This document shows positions 24,429 to 34,398 of a stretch of DNA of 64,000 bases, in pieces; the first letter of the stretch is position 1; every line of letters begins with the position of its first letter. The translations under genes were made by a program, and so were the position numbers. The notes beneath the pieces are model-generated. The model was not told where the DNA came from. It was given only the letters and a program-made list of their open reading frames with translations, and ran no database searches. The stretch is from Morinoia aosen (lineage: Eukaryota; Arthropoda; Malacostraca; Amphipoda; Talitridae). The stretch is from assembly GCA_030386875.1 (NCBI GenBank), contig CM059560.1, positions 22,872,683-22,936,682 of the forward strand. The letters are read 5' to 3'.

Positions 24429-24456
24429 CTGAAGATGAACTGTTTAGTTCGAAACG
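24429..24456 (+). ncRNA. Hammerhead-ribozyme-like motif, right PLE copy
   Basis: CTGAAGA at 24429-24435 is followed by a perfect 5-bp hairpin (GAACT / AGTTC with loop GTTT) and GAAAC. It is the intact counterpart of the minus-strand motif at 22708-22735, located downstream of the PLE stop codon, where such ribozymes are known in PLEs. An extra T sits between the CTGAAGA box and the stem. Function untested. Confidence 0.45.
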
Positions 24457-24574
24457 TTCAATTTTATTCATTTAGACTTTATTATTTGTAATAATAAAAT
24501 GGCAATTCGCACAGCGATTTTTGCCTTGCTTTTCATTTTAAGAATAAGACGCGTCAATGCGGATTCAGTTTTAG

Positions 24575-24588
24575 ATCTTCTATTGACG
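24575..24588 (+). repeat. Right candidate target-site duplication of the PLE insertion
   Basis: ATCTTCTATTGACG, identical to 22613-22626. Confidence 0.6.
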
Positions 24589-24783
24589 CTTGGGCAAATT
24601 AATTGTTTTACTTTTTTCTACGAGCTGCCAGTACCATTCAAAGTTCCAAGCAGCAATAATGCTTACTTGTTAAAGAGTCACTAAGAAACAAGTTACGAGC
24701 ATCAAACCATCATTGGGTTCCAGGGCGTCATAGAGAAAACTTGAAGAAGGAAATTCACCTCCAAATCGATGCAATGCTAGTAA

Positions 24784-25061
24784 TAATGAAGGCATCTACG
24801 GATGCTTTATTTCCAATCAAGCCTGATACATATCACCTTGTACATTAGATTTTCAAATGCCTTATAACTAACGCCAGGACGCCATTACGCTTTCCCCCGG
24901 TCAAGACCGGTACCCATTTCAGACACCTGGATAGAGTGGGGTATTGTGCTTGGAATTTTTCTCCTATACCCAACAGAGAAAATCGCCACCAGCGCCGTGA
25001 CTCGAACCAGGGTCTGCCTGGACGGAGGCAAGTTCGATGGTCGCGCGGCTACGACGAGCAG
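24784..25061 (-). repeat. tRNA-derived SINE, copy 1 (subfamily I)
   Basis: Reads on the minus strand as a tRNA-like head with a diverged B box (GGTTCGAGTCA), a body containing ACCGGTCTTGACCGGG, and a 3' end GATGCCTTCATTATTA. It matches copies at 54297-54580 and 55930-56202 closely and those at 56382-56658 and 63475-63760 more distantly. The head is more diverged than in the other copies. Confidence 0.75.
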
Positions 25062-26538
25062 TAAGCGGCAATGATTATCACAATGAGTTTACTTTTGACA
25101 AACTGCTGACCTGCACCACGCGTGGATGTCCAACGCATAGCTCTGAACTAACAGAGAAAGACATGTTCTGTTCCGAGTACTTGCAACTAAGCCATGAGCT
25201 GCGCATAGAACAGACGCACCAAAAAAATGAAATCAGATCCCATTTTAATTATGCACGTAGTTGGCGAAAAAAAAAACAGTTTTTTACAGTCGTATAATAA
25301 TTGTGAAAGAAATTAAAATCTAATTTGATGACAAATTCAAAGTAACTTTTCAATATCATTAAACATAGCCCTTTAATTTGCATCGTTGGGAAAATACTTC
25401 TTAAACTAATAATAAGTTTTCATGATATACGATCGTGTTTTGCTTTACAGTTGAAATAATGAGTTCATTCAAGAAAGACGCAGCTCCCAGCGTAGACACA
25501 AACTCTCAGGTGAGACAAAAGAAACTCCTGCACCCTGTCAGTTGCCGTAAGTTCCTCCGTGAAGAACCTCATGCAATGATTATAATTATGTGAGGAGTTT
25601 GGCATCGGATCAAATGAAGAATCATCTAAATTGGAGAACTACAAGTCCAACGTCAGTGTAGAAAGTAAATAACCATTTTATTACTGGGATAAAATAATAA
25701 AATACTAACCGTTTGAAAAAATCGAATAATAACTATTTATTACTTGAACAAAAATTTTAATTCCACATTTCAAGAAGAACTTTTATTAACAAGAGGCATT
25801 TTAATTTATTATTAGTCAGACCATTTAAATGCAATCAATGATGCAAAGAAAGTACTTCATTCCCAGACTGAACTATAACTGTCCGCAATCTACCCACGAG
25901 AGATTAAGAGGCAAAAAAACATCGACTGGAAATTTGATGAACAAATATTATGCCAGTGACATCGTCCCACTGGTCGTTATTATCGACTATTCCTTAAGCG
26001 TTAACAACATGTAGAATGTTTACATTGAATCCTGACCGGTGTTTTTTATTACATTATGATTATCAACATTATTATTAATAATATATTAGTTAGTTCAAGA
26101 CGACCTAGGCACGATAGAAGGGATTTTAATAGAGCTGAAAGAAGGGACCATTAAGCATGGACTGAAGAAAACTTGGTATCTTTATATGTATAATGATGTG
26201 TTCCCAGACGGAATACCCTGCGCATAGAAACAAGTTGGTAAGGAAGAGGATGAAAAGGCGAAAGAGACATATTGGAGCTAGTATAAAAACTGGGAGAAAT
26301 AAAGTGGACACGAAAGATTGAAGCCCCGAAGGCCTATCGATTGCTGAGGTAACCTAACAGGATCTCTCCTGGGGCGCCAGTCCCCATAGCATGCAGGACA
26401 GACAAACCATATTAACCTAAGCCTATTGCTTATAATATGCCCCGGAGGGGTGTCTATCTACTCGTATGTACATAATAGATATTGTCTAAAATGAAAATGA
26501 ATCAGAGCGGTTGCAATTGGCGGTTGCTGTTATCAAAC
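25062..26538. other. No recognised genes
   Basis: AT-rich sequence with only short frames that show no recognisable features. A short GC-richer piece lies around 26330-26460. Confidence 0.35.
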
Positions 26539-26925
26539 TCAACAGTGATGAGTAATATGGGAACAGGGGCTCACGGCAGCTTGCCGTATTTTAGGCGACG
26601 TCTCGCTCTGGAGCGGGGTCAGATGCCGATGCACTTTCAGACTTGTGTATAATTGATTTATATGAGTCTCGGGATAACATTCATCGCAGGTAATATACGC
26701 TAAATAAACATAGCTACCTTCCTTTATATACAACACCTTTTTACAACAATTTAGTGATGCCACAGCTAATCGTACTGCTTCATTCAAATGAGAGACATCT
26801 GTACAACATTCAATAGCACAGATGCAATAAATGTATTGTTTCAAAACTCGATCGACCAGACGTCCATAGTTGTCCCAATTTCCATATTCGCCGGGAGCGA
26901 CGAAGTGAAGCTCCCCAGTTGCAGC
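26539..26925 (-). CDS. Unrecognised 128-codon open frame, candidate exon
   Basis: On the minus strand the frame is open from just after a TGA at 26926-26928 to a stop at 26539-26541, with no interruption in AT-rich DNA. There is no ATG until within the frame, so it may be an exon. The N-terminal part reads HFVAPGEYGNWDNYGRLVDR, and the rest is cysteine-rich (CICAIECC; CDECYPE) with amphipathic stretches (LNEAVRLAVASLNCCKK). This looks more protein-like than most open frames here, but I recognise no family. Upstream (26926-27150) is a CpG-rich islet. It could be a real exon, a transposon relic or chance. Confidence 0.32.
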   Translation of the reverse strand, partial: AATGELHFVAPGEYGNWDNYGRLVDRVLKQYIYCICAIECCTDVSHLNEAVRLAVASLNCCKKVLYIKEGSYVYLAYITCDECYPETHINQLYTSLKVHRHLTPLQSETSPKIRQAAVSPCSHITHHC

Positions 26926-28120
26926 TCATGAGTTTTCATCGAGCCCAAAATTAAATTGGAGCTCGAGGGCCGGCTCTCGTCTCCTTGAAGAGAATCAGAG
27001 GGATTTGCAGGCGGCACTCGAAGCACTCCGCTAAAACCCATGGAGGGAGGCGCAGCCGGCCACCGAGGCAAAGGGGGGTTGCGGCTCCTAGCTGCGCAGG
27101 TGCCACGTCAGGTTCATCCTTGCTGCTTAACAGCAGCAAAGCGCGTGCTCAGCACGACTGTGTGGATAATGTCTTCCGGGTCAAAGAGGTGAGGTCATGA
27201 GCAATCCCTGGAAACTCCCAACTGTATTTCTCCGAACCACAATGAAAGGTGGTATCCTTTTTATTCATATTTCTAACGTTATATATATTAGTCACAAGGA
27301 ATGGGTGCTGAGCATAGTAAAACTGATACCGTTTTATCGCGGGTAATTTATATATTATTAGCTTAAAAGCTAACTTTCTTCGCACGTAACGGATTAAATC
27401 ATGCATATAATTTCAAATTCAGTCCGTGTGGCATTTACCTTGCCTTACGCAGGTGAAATGCAGCAAGCCTTTTCAAGAACTGATGAACAATTCTATAATA
27501 CTTATTTCATTCGGCATCGGGAAATAAAATATTTCGTAACACTTTGATGAATTTTTCTTCATTAAAAAGCCTAGTATTTCTAAGAAATCGCGCTTTGGAC
27601 ATACTGCCCGCATTTTACTTGATTAACTTCCTCGATTATTCAAAGCTCATATTTCCAACAATGTTTATTTTTTAATTTTTTATATCAACATCGTTATTGA
27701 AACAGCGGAATACGATTTAAGTATACTTGGATTTCGTTGAACGATTTGTCGATAATATAAAAAAGAGTTGTAGTTGATTTTTGCAATTCTCGGATGTTGT
27801 TCAGAGAGCAAATTAATAAGAACTCATTCATCTTTTATTATTTGAAGAAAACTTCCCAGAAAGCAAGAATATTCTGATGCAGCTTGACATTTCGGTCTCC
27901 GTAGTGGGCTAGTCAATGTGCGCCAAAATGACCTCACTAAGGTAATTATATATACTAGTCCACCCCCTTTTATTTGGAATAAAAAAGAGGGCGAAATGAG
28001 AGAAGGGCCGTAAGAAATGAAAAAAAAATACAATCTCTCGAGAGTTGATGAGGCAACGTAAACACGGCCCCTCAAATATACAGGACTGGAGCTTGTATCA
28101 CAGATACGCTCATCACACAC
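26926..28120. other. CpG-rich islet (26940-27150) then AT-rich DNA
   Basis: The first 200 bases are strikingly GC-rich compared with surroundings and produce overlapping frames on both strands, which I treat as composition artefacts. The remainder is AT-rich with nothing recognisable. Confidence 0.3.
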
Positions 28121-28124
28121 TGCA

Positions 28125-28185
28125 GGCTGGCTTCGGACAGACAGAGAGACGGACGGACGCGGCTCTTATTATAGTATAGATTTTG
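28125..28185 (+). repeat. Possible LINE 3' end (RTE-like tail motif)
   Basis: GGACAGACAGAGAGACGGAC followed by GGACGCGGC and TTATTATAGTATAGATTTT resembles a 3'-terminal signature that I associate with RTE-type LINEs in animals. No coding part is attached. Assignment is from memory of the motif only. Confidence 0.25.
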
Positions 28186-29371
28186 AGAGTAGACGTGCAA
28201 CGTCTGATGAACATAGCACCATGCAGTTTAAGACCAGTTCATGTGGCACGCAAAGTCTACGCGCGAATCGCTTTCTTTAGAAAAAAAAATCTAGAAAACG
28301 TTTCTGACTAATTCGTTCATTTCGTTGCTGTATCATTTCAAACTCTGTGTAGCTGAAATACCTATACTTGTTTTAGTTGATTCTATTCCATTTCTAACTA
28401 TCCCTACTGCGAAGACCTCACTCTTAGCCTGAATTGACGACAGCTAGGTCCATTTGTAATCTATAAGTTGAAATTTTGTAGTTATTTGTTACTTTTAAGC
28501 AACACCAATCTACCACAGTATTTCTTTTTTATTAGATGTTCCCATGTCTGTACATTATTGTGGGGAATACCGACAGAATGAGAAACCTAAAATGTTGTGG
28601 CTATTCTTACACTGCAATTTGATCTTTTTATGCTGTCGGAAACTTGAAACTAGCTCATTTTCACGGTTTTCAATTTTTTCCCCCACTACATTGAGCAGTA
28701 CAGCCGTCAGTTCAATGTAGCAAGATGAAGAGTTTCTTTTTTTATAAAAAAATGAAAGCTGAAAGTCATGACGATTACATTTGCTTAACGCTATGCGACC
28801 AGTTAGCATTGAACTTTTAATCAGAAATAACTTTAAATTCAAGTAAATGAAATTGATACACCTGCTCACTCTTTCGAAAAGACATCGATCGTTATATCAG
28901 TAAGCGTCGCACGTTTCTGTATCTCAATATACAAATAGGTAAATGAAAATAAGCATAATCTGAGTTTGGGATTCATTAAGAAATCATCTCACTCATCGTG
29001 TGATGAACATGCGTTGAAATTCGTTTCTGCGAGTGTGTTTGTTTATTGGTTTTAGACCTCGTGAATGTTTTATAAATGTTTTTTATAAATTACTCTTGGC
29101 CAACCTTTGCTCATTACTTGAAATATTTTAGGTCGAATTTTAGGTTGTACAGTAGAGTGTTGCATGACTTTTCTTTTTTCAACTTATAGCGAATATCCTC
29201 TGAACTATATTCTTCAGTAGTATCAAAGTATACATAAGCCTTCAGTTCTCTTTCTTTTGGTAAAATATCGAAAAGAACATATCGTATTGTTTCTCCCTTT
29301 AATTTAATTACCCTTTCACACGGCTAGTATTCACCTCTTGTGATACGTATATCAATCCCCTCAGGGGGATA
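28186..29371. other. No recognised genes
   Basis: AT-rich. A 104-codon minus frame at 28555-28869 has no recognisable motif. Confidence 0.35.
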
Positions 29372-29720
29372 CAACTATTGTATCTATGGGAATTAGCGCT
29401 CCCAGGGGAAACATGTGTGGGCCCGAGCTAAAGGTTAGGTAGGCTTCCTTTTTGTTGTAATAAAATAGGTTTTTTTTGTTACGGACCATCTTTTTTCGGT
29501 TCACTGCTGTCCTGTTTTTCAGCACCTACTACTTTCTTCTTCAACTTTTTCTTGTTTCATGAACTTTTTTCCTAGCTTACTGTTTCTGTGCACTTTGTGC
29601 ACAGATTCCACGTTCCCTCAACTCCATACTAAATGGTGCCTTCCTCTTTCCTCTCTTGGAACATTTATGTCGTGGTTAAGGGAGGCTAAAACTTTCATAT
29701 ATAATAATAATAATAATAAT
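29372..29720 (+). repeat. Dispersed repeat family X, copy 1, with (AAT)n tail
   Basis: Matches 53143-53472 (inverted, nearly full length), 53756-53945 (direct, partial) and 52178-52243 (inverted, 3' end only). Landmarks are TATCTATGGGAATTAG, TTCACTGCTGTCCTG, TTTCTTCTTCAACTTTT and a terminal GGGAGGCTAAAACTTTC. The copy ends in seven or so ATA/AAT units (29699-29720), suggesting the 3' end of a retroelement. It lacks tRNA-like boxes that I can see. Confidence 0.65.
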
Positions 29721-29889
29721 ACGTATATCAATTATAAAGAGCTTTATGTCGAGAAATCTTTAAAATCCTACATTGTAATACGTACATTTCATGAATTAAC
29801 TTTTTGCAATTAAACAGCTTTTCTTTCTGTCTTCCTCGCTTTCGTGCTGCACACGATAATCTCACTCGTCTCAAACTTGCAGCCATAGG

Positions 29890-30260
29890 GCACTGGATAG
29901 ACCTAACGTCTCCGACTCGATTTAATAATGCATAAGATGGTCATAACGTCTGCGACTCGATCTAATTATGAACAAGATGGACATAACGTCTAGCTCATAT
30001 TTCATAATGCGTAGAATAGACTCAACGTCTACAACTTATTCTTCACAATACACAAAATAGATTTAACGCCTCATACTCACTCTTATACTGCACAGGATAA
30101 AGTTTCGAACTTGCTTTCCATTTTACACAGCATAGACATAACGTCTCCCAACTCTCTTGTCATAGTTCACAGGATAGACATAATGCCTCCAACTTACTTT
30201 TCATAAACCTAAAGGTAGATATAACGTTCCCGATTTCCTTTTCATAATATGCAGACAGAC
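29890..30260 (+). repeat. Degenerate minisatellite, ~42-bp unit, about nine copies
   Basis: Successive units contain GATAGACATAACGTCTCC, then a variable AACTC...TTTCATAAT part, then GCACAG. Recognisable starts fall near 29893, 29937, 29978, 30014, 30056, 30096, 30131, 30174 and 30216. Units differ substantially, so the array is old. Confidence 0.6.
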
Positions 30261-33200
30261 ATACGATTTTCATAAAGCTACGCTGCGCAGCTGCAAAGTT
30301 GTACGCCACAGATTCACACGAGACTTTAAAATCTGAAGTCTGTGCGAACTCAAATTCTGTCCTCAACAGGTTTCTGAAAATCCCATCTGCTGTTCTTAAA
30401 TATTAGCGTGTCATAAGCTTAGGACTTCTGGCTTCAATAAATGTAAGTCTTGTTGTGATAAATTCCTTCAGTTTTTTCTTTCGACGGCTTTTTTCTCAAC
30501 TAAAGATGTCATGAGAATAATTATTTTAAATTGAACTTCCGTTTACGATATGAACCCACACATATTACTCTTAACTGAGGTTGAAACTGAATGTTAAAAA
30601 AGGACAGAGTTGTTCCCTGTCTCTGAAGAAAAATATTCCTCGACAAAAACCAAATCGCGTCGTCTCGGCCTGATAAAGTTGGAATTAAACTCGAGTCTCA
30701 GATGAGCATGAAATGCTTCAAGAATCGAATATTCCACCGTCGATGGTGGACCATAGAGACCGAGATAAGATGGTCGGAATGTGGACATTTTTTCCCCAGA
30801 AATGAATAACTGAACGCGGTAAGACGAAGTCGATATAATTATTCTCAGAAATTTTCACTTGATTGGAATGTGATATAATATTTGGATTGCGATTTCGAGT
30901 TCGAATTAAATTTAGCAGCGAAATGACAGAGAAATTCTATACACTTCTATACCAGCACTTTTATCCAACAAAACGAAATCATTACCAGCTTTTTTGTCAG
31001 GCAACCATCTACTATTTTCAGCACGTTCTATACATGTAAGTTCATCACGTAATAGAACTGATGCAATAAAAATTGCATTCGGAAATAGAACCGTAGAACT
31101 AATAAAACTTCATTACAAGACGCGCACCATCTTCGTGCACGTCAGTAGTGAGGAAGTTACCACACTGGCGAAACGCCCCATCAATGGGTCGTGCTTGAGT
31201 TCTTCCTCCTGTGAAACGACACATCAATGAGGCGTTTGAAAATTTTAATAATCTTGTCAAATTAATGGTATTTAATAGATCCAGTTAATGCTTGGTATTT
31301 TTGATATCGCCGACAAGTTTAAATGTTAAATTTGAGCAGAATGTCGAACTTGAGTTACCCCCATCGCGGTGAACGTGTTAAGACACAACAGCGAGCGCAG
31401 GAAGGGGATGCCTCCCACGCGAGCCGCAGAGCCGACGCACCACCGCTGCCGCAGCCAGCAGCACGCCCCGCTGGAGGCCGAGCAGCACCGCAGCCTTGCG
31501 CGCCTCGGGTTTCCCGAAGGATTGTGTTTCTCGCGAACTTTTGCCAGCCTCGCTTCGGTGGCGGAGCTTAAAACTGTGGCGCCATTTTTATGCTTGGTTT
31601 CTGTGTTGCACCATGGTTGCTTTTTGTTAGGCAAGCGCTAAGAAAGGCTCCTAGGTTCATCATGTTAATTTTTATATTTCTTCGCGGAAATACTATTCAT
31701 TCATTTTCATTCTCCCTTCAATTCGAAGTTCTCCCAAAAACTACAAGATACTTAGTCCTCAAAGAGCAACTCAATAATGATTAAGGCATCGATTTCAGTT
31801 TGACAACATCGAATATTTTGAGGTTAACAGCATCGAGCATCGAGTTGGACAGCACTAGGCGTGAGCATCTCACTATGTCGCATCAGGTGGCAGGGCCATT
31901 AAGTCCTCAGAGACCGCGGAATGACGAAGACTACCAACAAATCAAATAATACCTGGTACATTTGAAGAACAAGTAATTTGTAGGGCCTCAAAAATAGCTC
32001 AACATGCGCCGTGTACAAATTCGTGGTCGGTGGAATGCACGTACCTTTACAATATCTATAATGTAGAACGTTTATATGAGTAACACAATATCCATGAACA
32101 TTCCACAGGCAAAGGAACCACTGTCAGGATGATAATGTTTGCACACGGGATTCTCTGTGATGTTCGCCACATTCAAAAAATTCTAGCATGATTCAATGAC
32201 AAATTATTTGATCGGTGCAAAAAATAGTGTATCTGGCCTGCTCTTCCTGCAGTAAACGTTCCTCCTCCCTCTTTGCACTCTCGCCCGGTCGCGACTCGAC
32301 TTACCGCAGGTCTGGGCCAAGCAAGAATATTCCAAACATTCTCCGGCCGCAGCTCCGAGTTTTCGGTTACGTGCCCACAATTTGCACATCTCCCTCCGCA
32401 CAAAAATATGCGCTGTGTAAGCATTCAAGTTTGAAATGGTAAACACTGAAGTTTTCAGAATTAAAAAGAAATACGAGCACAGCTGAAACTGAACTCCTAA
32501 TGACGTGAATGACGAGAAATTATTTTGATAAATTCTTGTAAGTAAAAAATTTATATGTGTCCTCACAATTTCATATCAAAAAACTCTCTAAAATAGCGGT
32601 AAAATATCAAATTAGCGAATGAGCTTCCAACTGAAAAGAGCAGGTCGTCCTGCTCTTTTCGTCCTGGAGCCTGGAGTCGTCCTGGAGTTGGCACTCTCCA
32701 AACCTTTGAACCAATGTTGCAAAAATTCTTGCCGTACGAGGTAAAAACGCTAGCGTATGAGCACTGCGTACATAATTTTTATCTGGAGCAAGAAATGAAA
32801 AGTATTAAAAAAAGAGAGAATCAGATGAAATTTAACAAAATGCACCGCTATCATTCAAGTTCATTTTTGTATTAATAATTTTGAGCATTCAAGTACATTC
32901 GAATACGTAGTTTCTCACACATCACCTATCGTTTGATGCGTGACTGCCAGCCTTGAAAGTGCTTGATACCGAATTACGTGCCTTAGAAGACCAATGAAAC
33001 GTATCGAATGGATCCAAATTTTGCCGCGTAATTTTGAGAATGCAAGTACACTTTGCGACACAATGCAAAGACCCGAGACAGAAAGTGATGCACGAATGCA
33101 GAGAAGATACGACGAGCGGCAGGAACGCTCCCCGTGGAGTTCTGTGTATCGATGAGGCCTTATAGCGCCGCCTTAACTGCCCCATTCAGTTAACGGACCC

Positions 33201-34398
33201 TGAAGAGAGTTGGCCCGGGCAGAGAAAAGTTAAACTTCACTGCCTATAAAGGTAAATTTGGTTAAAGCGGGAACAAAACTTATGCCAATAGTTATTTCGT
33301 AAAGACATGGGTGGGGGTGGAACAAGCGGGGCTCAGCGCTGAACCTGACAGAAGGGTGCGGAGTTTATGAATTAGGAGCATCTTGGTGTCTTAGGAGCAT
33401 TTTGAGATGCTTTGTCGACTAATGAGAATATTACAGAAGAAAAATTGCATTTCAAAAATAACGAGAACGACTGGTGGGTGAGCTGCCATGGGAATAATAC
33501 ACCAGAGTTTTCGATCTAGGCTTCATAGATGCAGAATGTCATTATGATCTCCAAAGTCAAATAAGGATTACTAAAGGTAACATAAAATGTCCATTTGCTC
33601 ACTTGGCCCTGATATGGTGGATGTGATGTTCCGCTATGAATTTTTGCGACCAAAATGAACGCTCACGGATATAAGAGCTAAAAAAGTGAAACAAGAAATG
33701 AATTTTCGCAGAAAAACTCAAAGCAGTCTATGAAATTTGAATTCGAACGACGAATTGAGAAACAAATATCTGTTGTCGAGCAACAACAAAAAAAGCATGC
33801 AGGCGTCGGGAACTGGTGGAGACCAGTCGACAAGTGTGTGGATTAAAGGGAAAATATCCATAGCACACAAGAACTCAAGACGCGTCAGTCTAGTTCTAAA
33901 GCATGAAACGAAACATCTCAGAAAGAGGACAAAGGTAAACATTTGTGAAGACCAGACAACTATCAAGGACTTGTAAAGACCAAGCAGCGGTCGATAAGTG
34001 AGGTTAGATGGCAGAGTTAAACACTTCAAGTAGGAGATGTTAGTCTTTTGGAGTCTAATATGCAAAATTTTTCTACATGAAAATTCAAATTCAAAAATTG
34101 CAGGTTTAAGTGTACAATTGAGCAAATTTTGGACCTCCATTTATCGCTTTCTTACTTCAGTGATAAGCACCCGCTGAAAATGACGTGGAACATAAGACGC
34201 GAACTCACTCCGCTGCAATAGAGTCTAACGTCATGTTTATACTAAATTAACACACTATTAGCGATATTAAGTTATTTTCCAGGTATGTCAGGCAGAACGA
34301 ATAGACGGCATCTCTCTTGGGCCTCTGAGAGCCGCAACACGTGATGAGCCGATCGTCCGGGACACGAGCAAGGACAAGCACGTCCTTAAAAGTTGCTG
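30261..34398. other. No recognised genes; GC-rich islets at 31370-31570 and 32220-32400
   Basis: The islet at 31370-31570 is strongly GC- and CpG-rich and opens three overlapping frames of 82-102 codons on both strands, with alanine/proline/arginine-rich products typical of composition artefacts. A weaker islet sits at 32220-32400. The remainder is AT-rich. Just before the satellite (34280-34398) the sequence is GC-richer but non-repetitive. Confidence 0.35.
32633..32660. other. Perfect 12-bp stem hairpin
   Basis: GAAAAGAGCAGG and CCTGCTCTTTTC are perfect reverse complements around a TCGT loop. The downstream bases repeat GTCCTGGAG twice. No associated gene is evident. Confidence 0.6.

Larger units (their letters stand above)
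22627..24574. mobile_element. Penelope-like element (PLE), head-to-head inverted pair
   Basis: Two PLE 3' portions face away from a central junction: the left copy reads on the minus strand, the right copy on the plus strand. Their shared parts, 22627-23288 and 23877-24540, form ~660-bp nearly identical inverted arms around a 588-bp loop that holds RT sequence of the left copy only. The block is bounded by a 14-bp direct repeat; 34 extra bases separate the right arm from the right repeat. PLEs encode an RT fused to a GIY-YIG endonuclease and often insert as partial tandem or inverted copies, which fits. Confidence 0.8.

Noticed and set aside
31323-31641. Three overlapping ORFs of 82-102 codons
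   Set aside because: They occur on both strands of a GC-rich islet where stops are rare, and have biased composition and no motifs.
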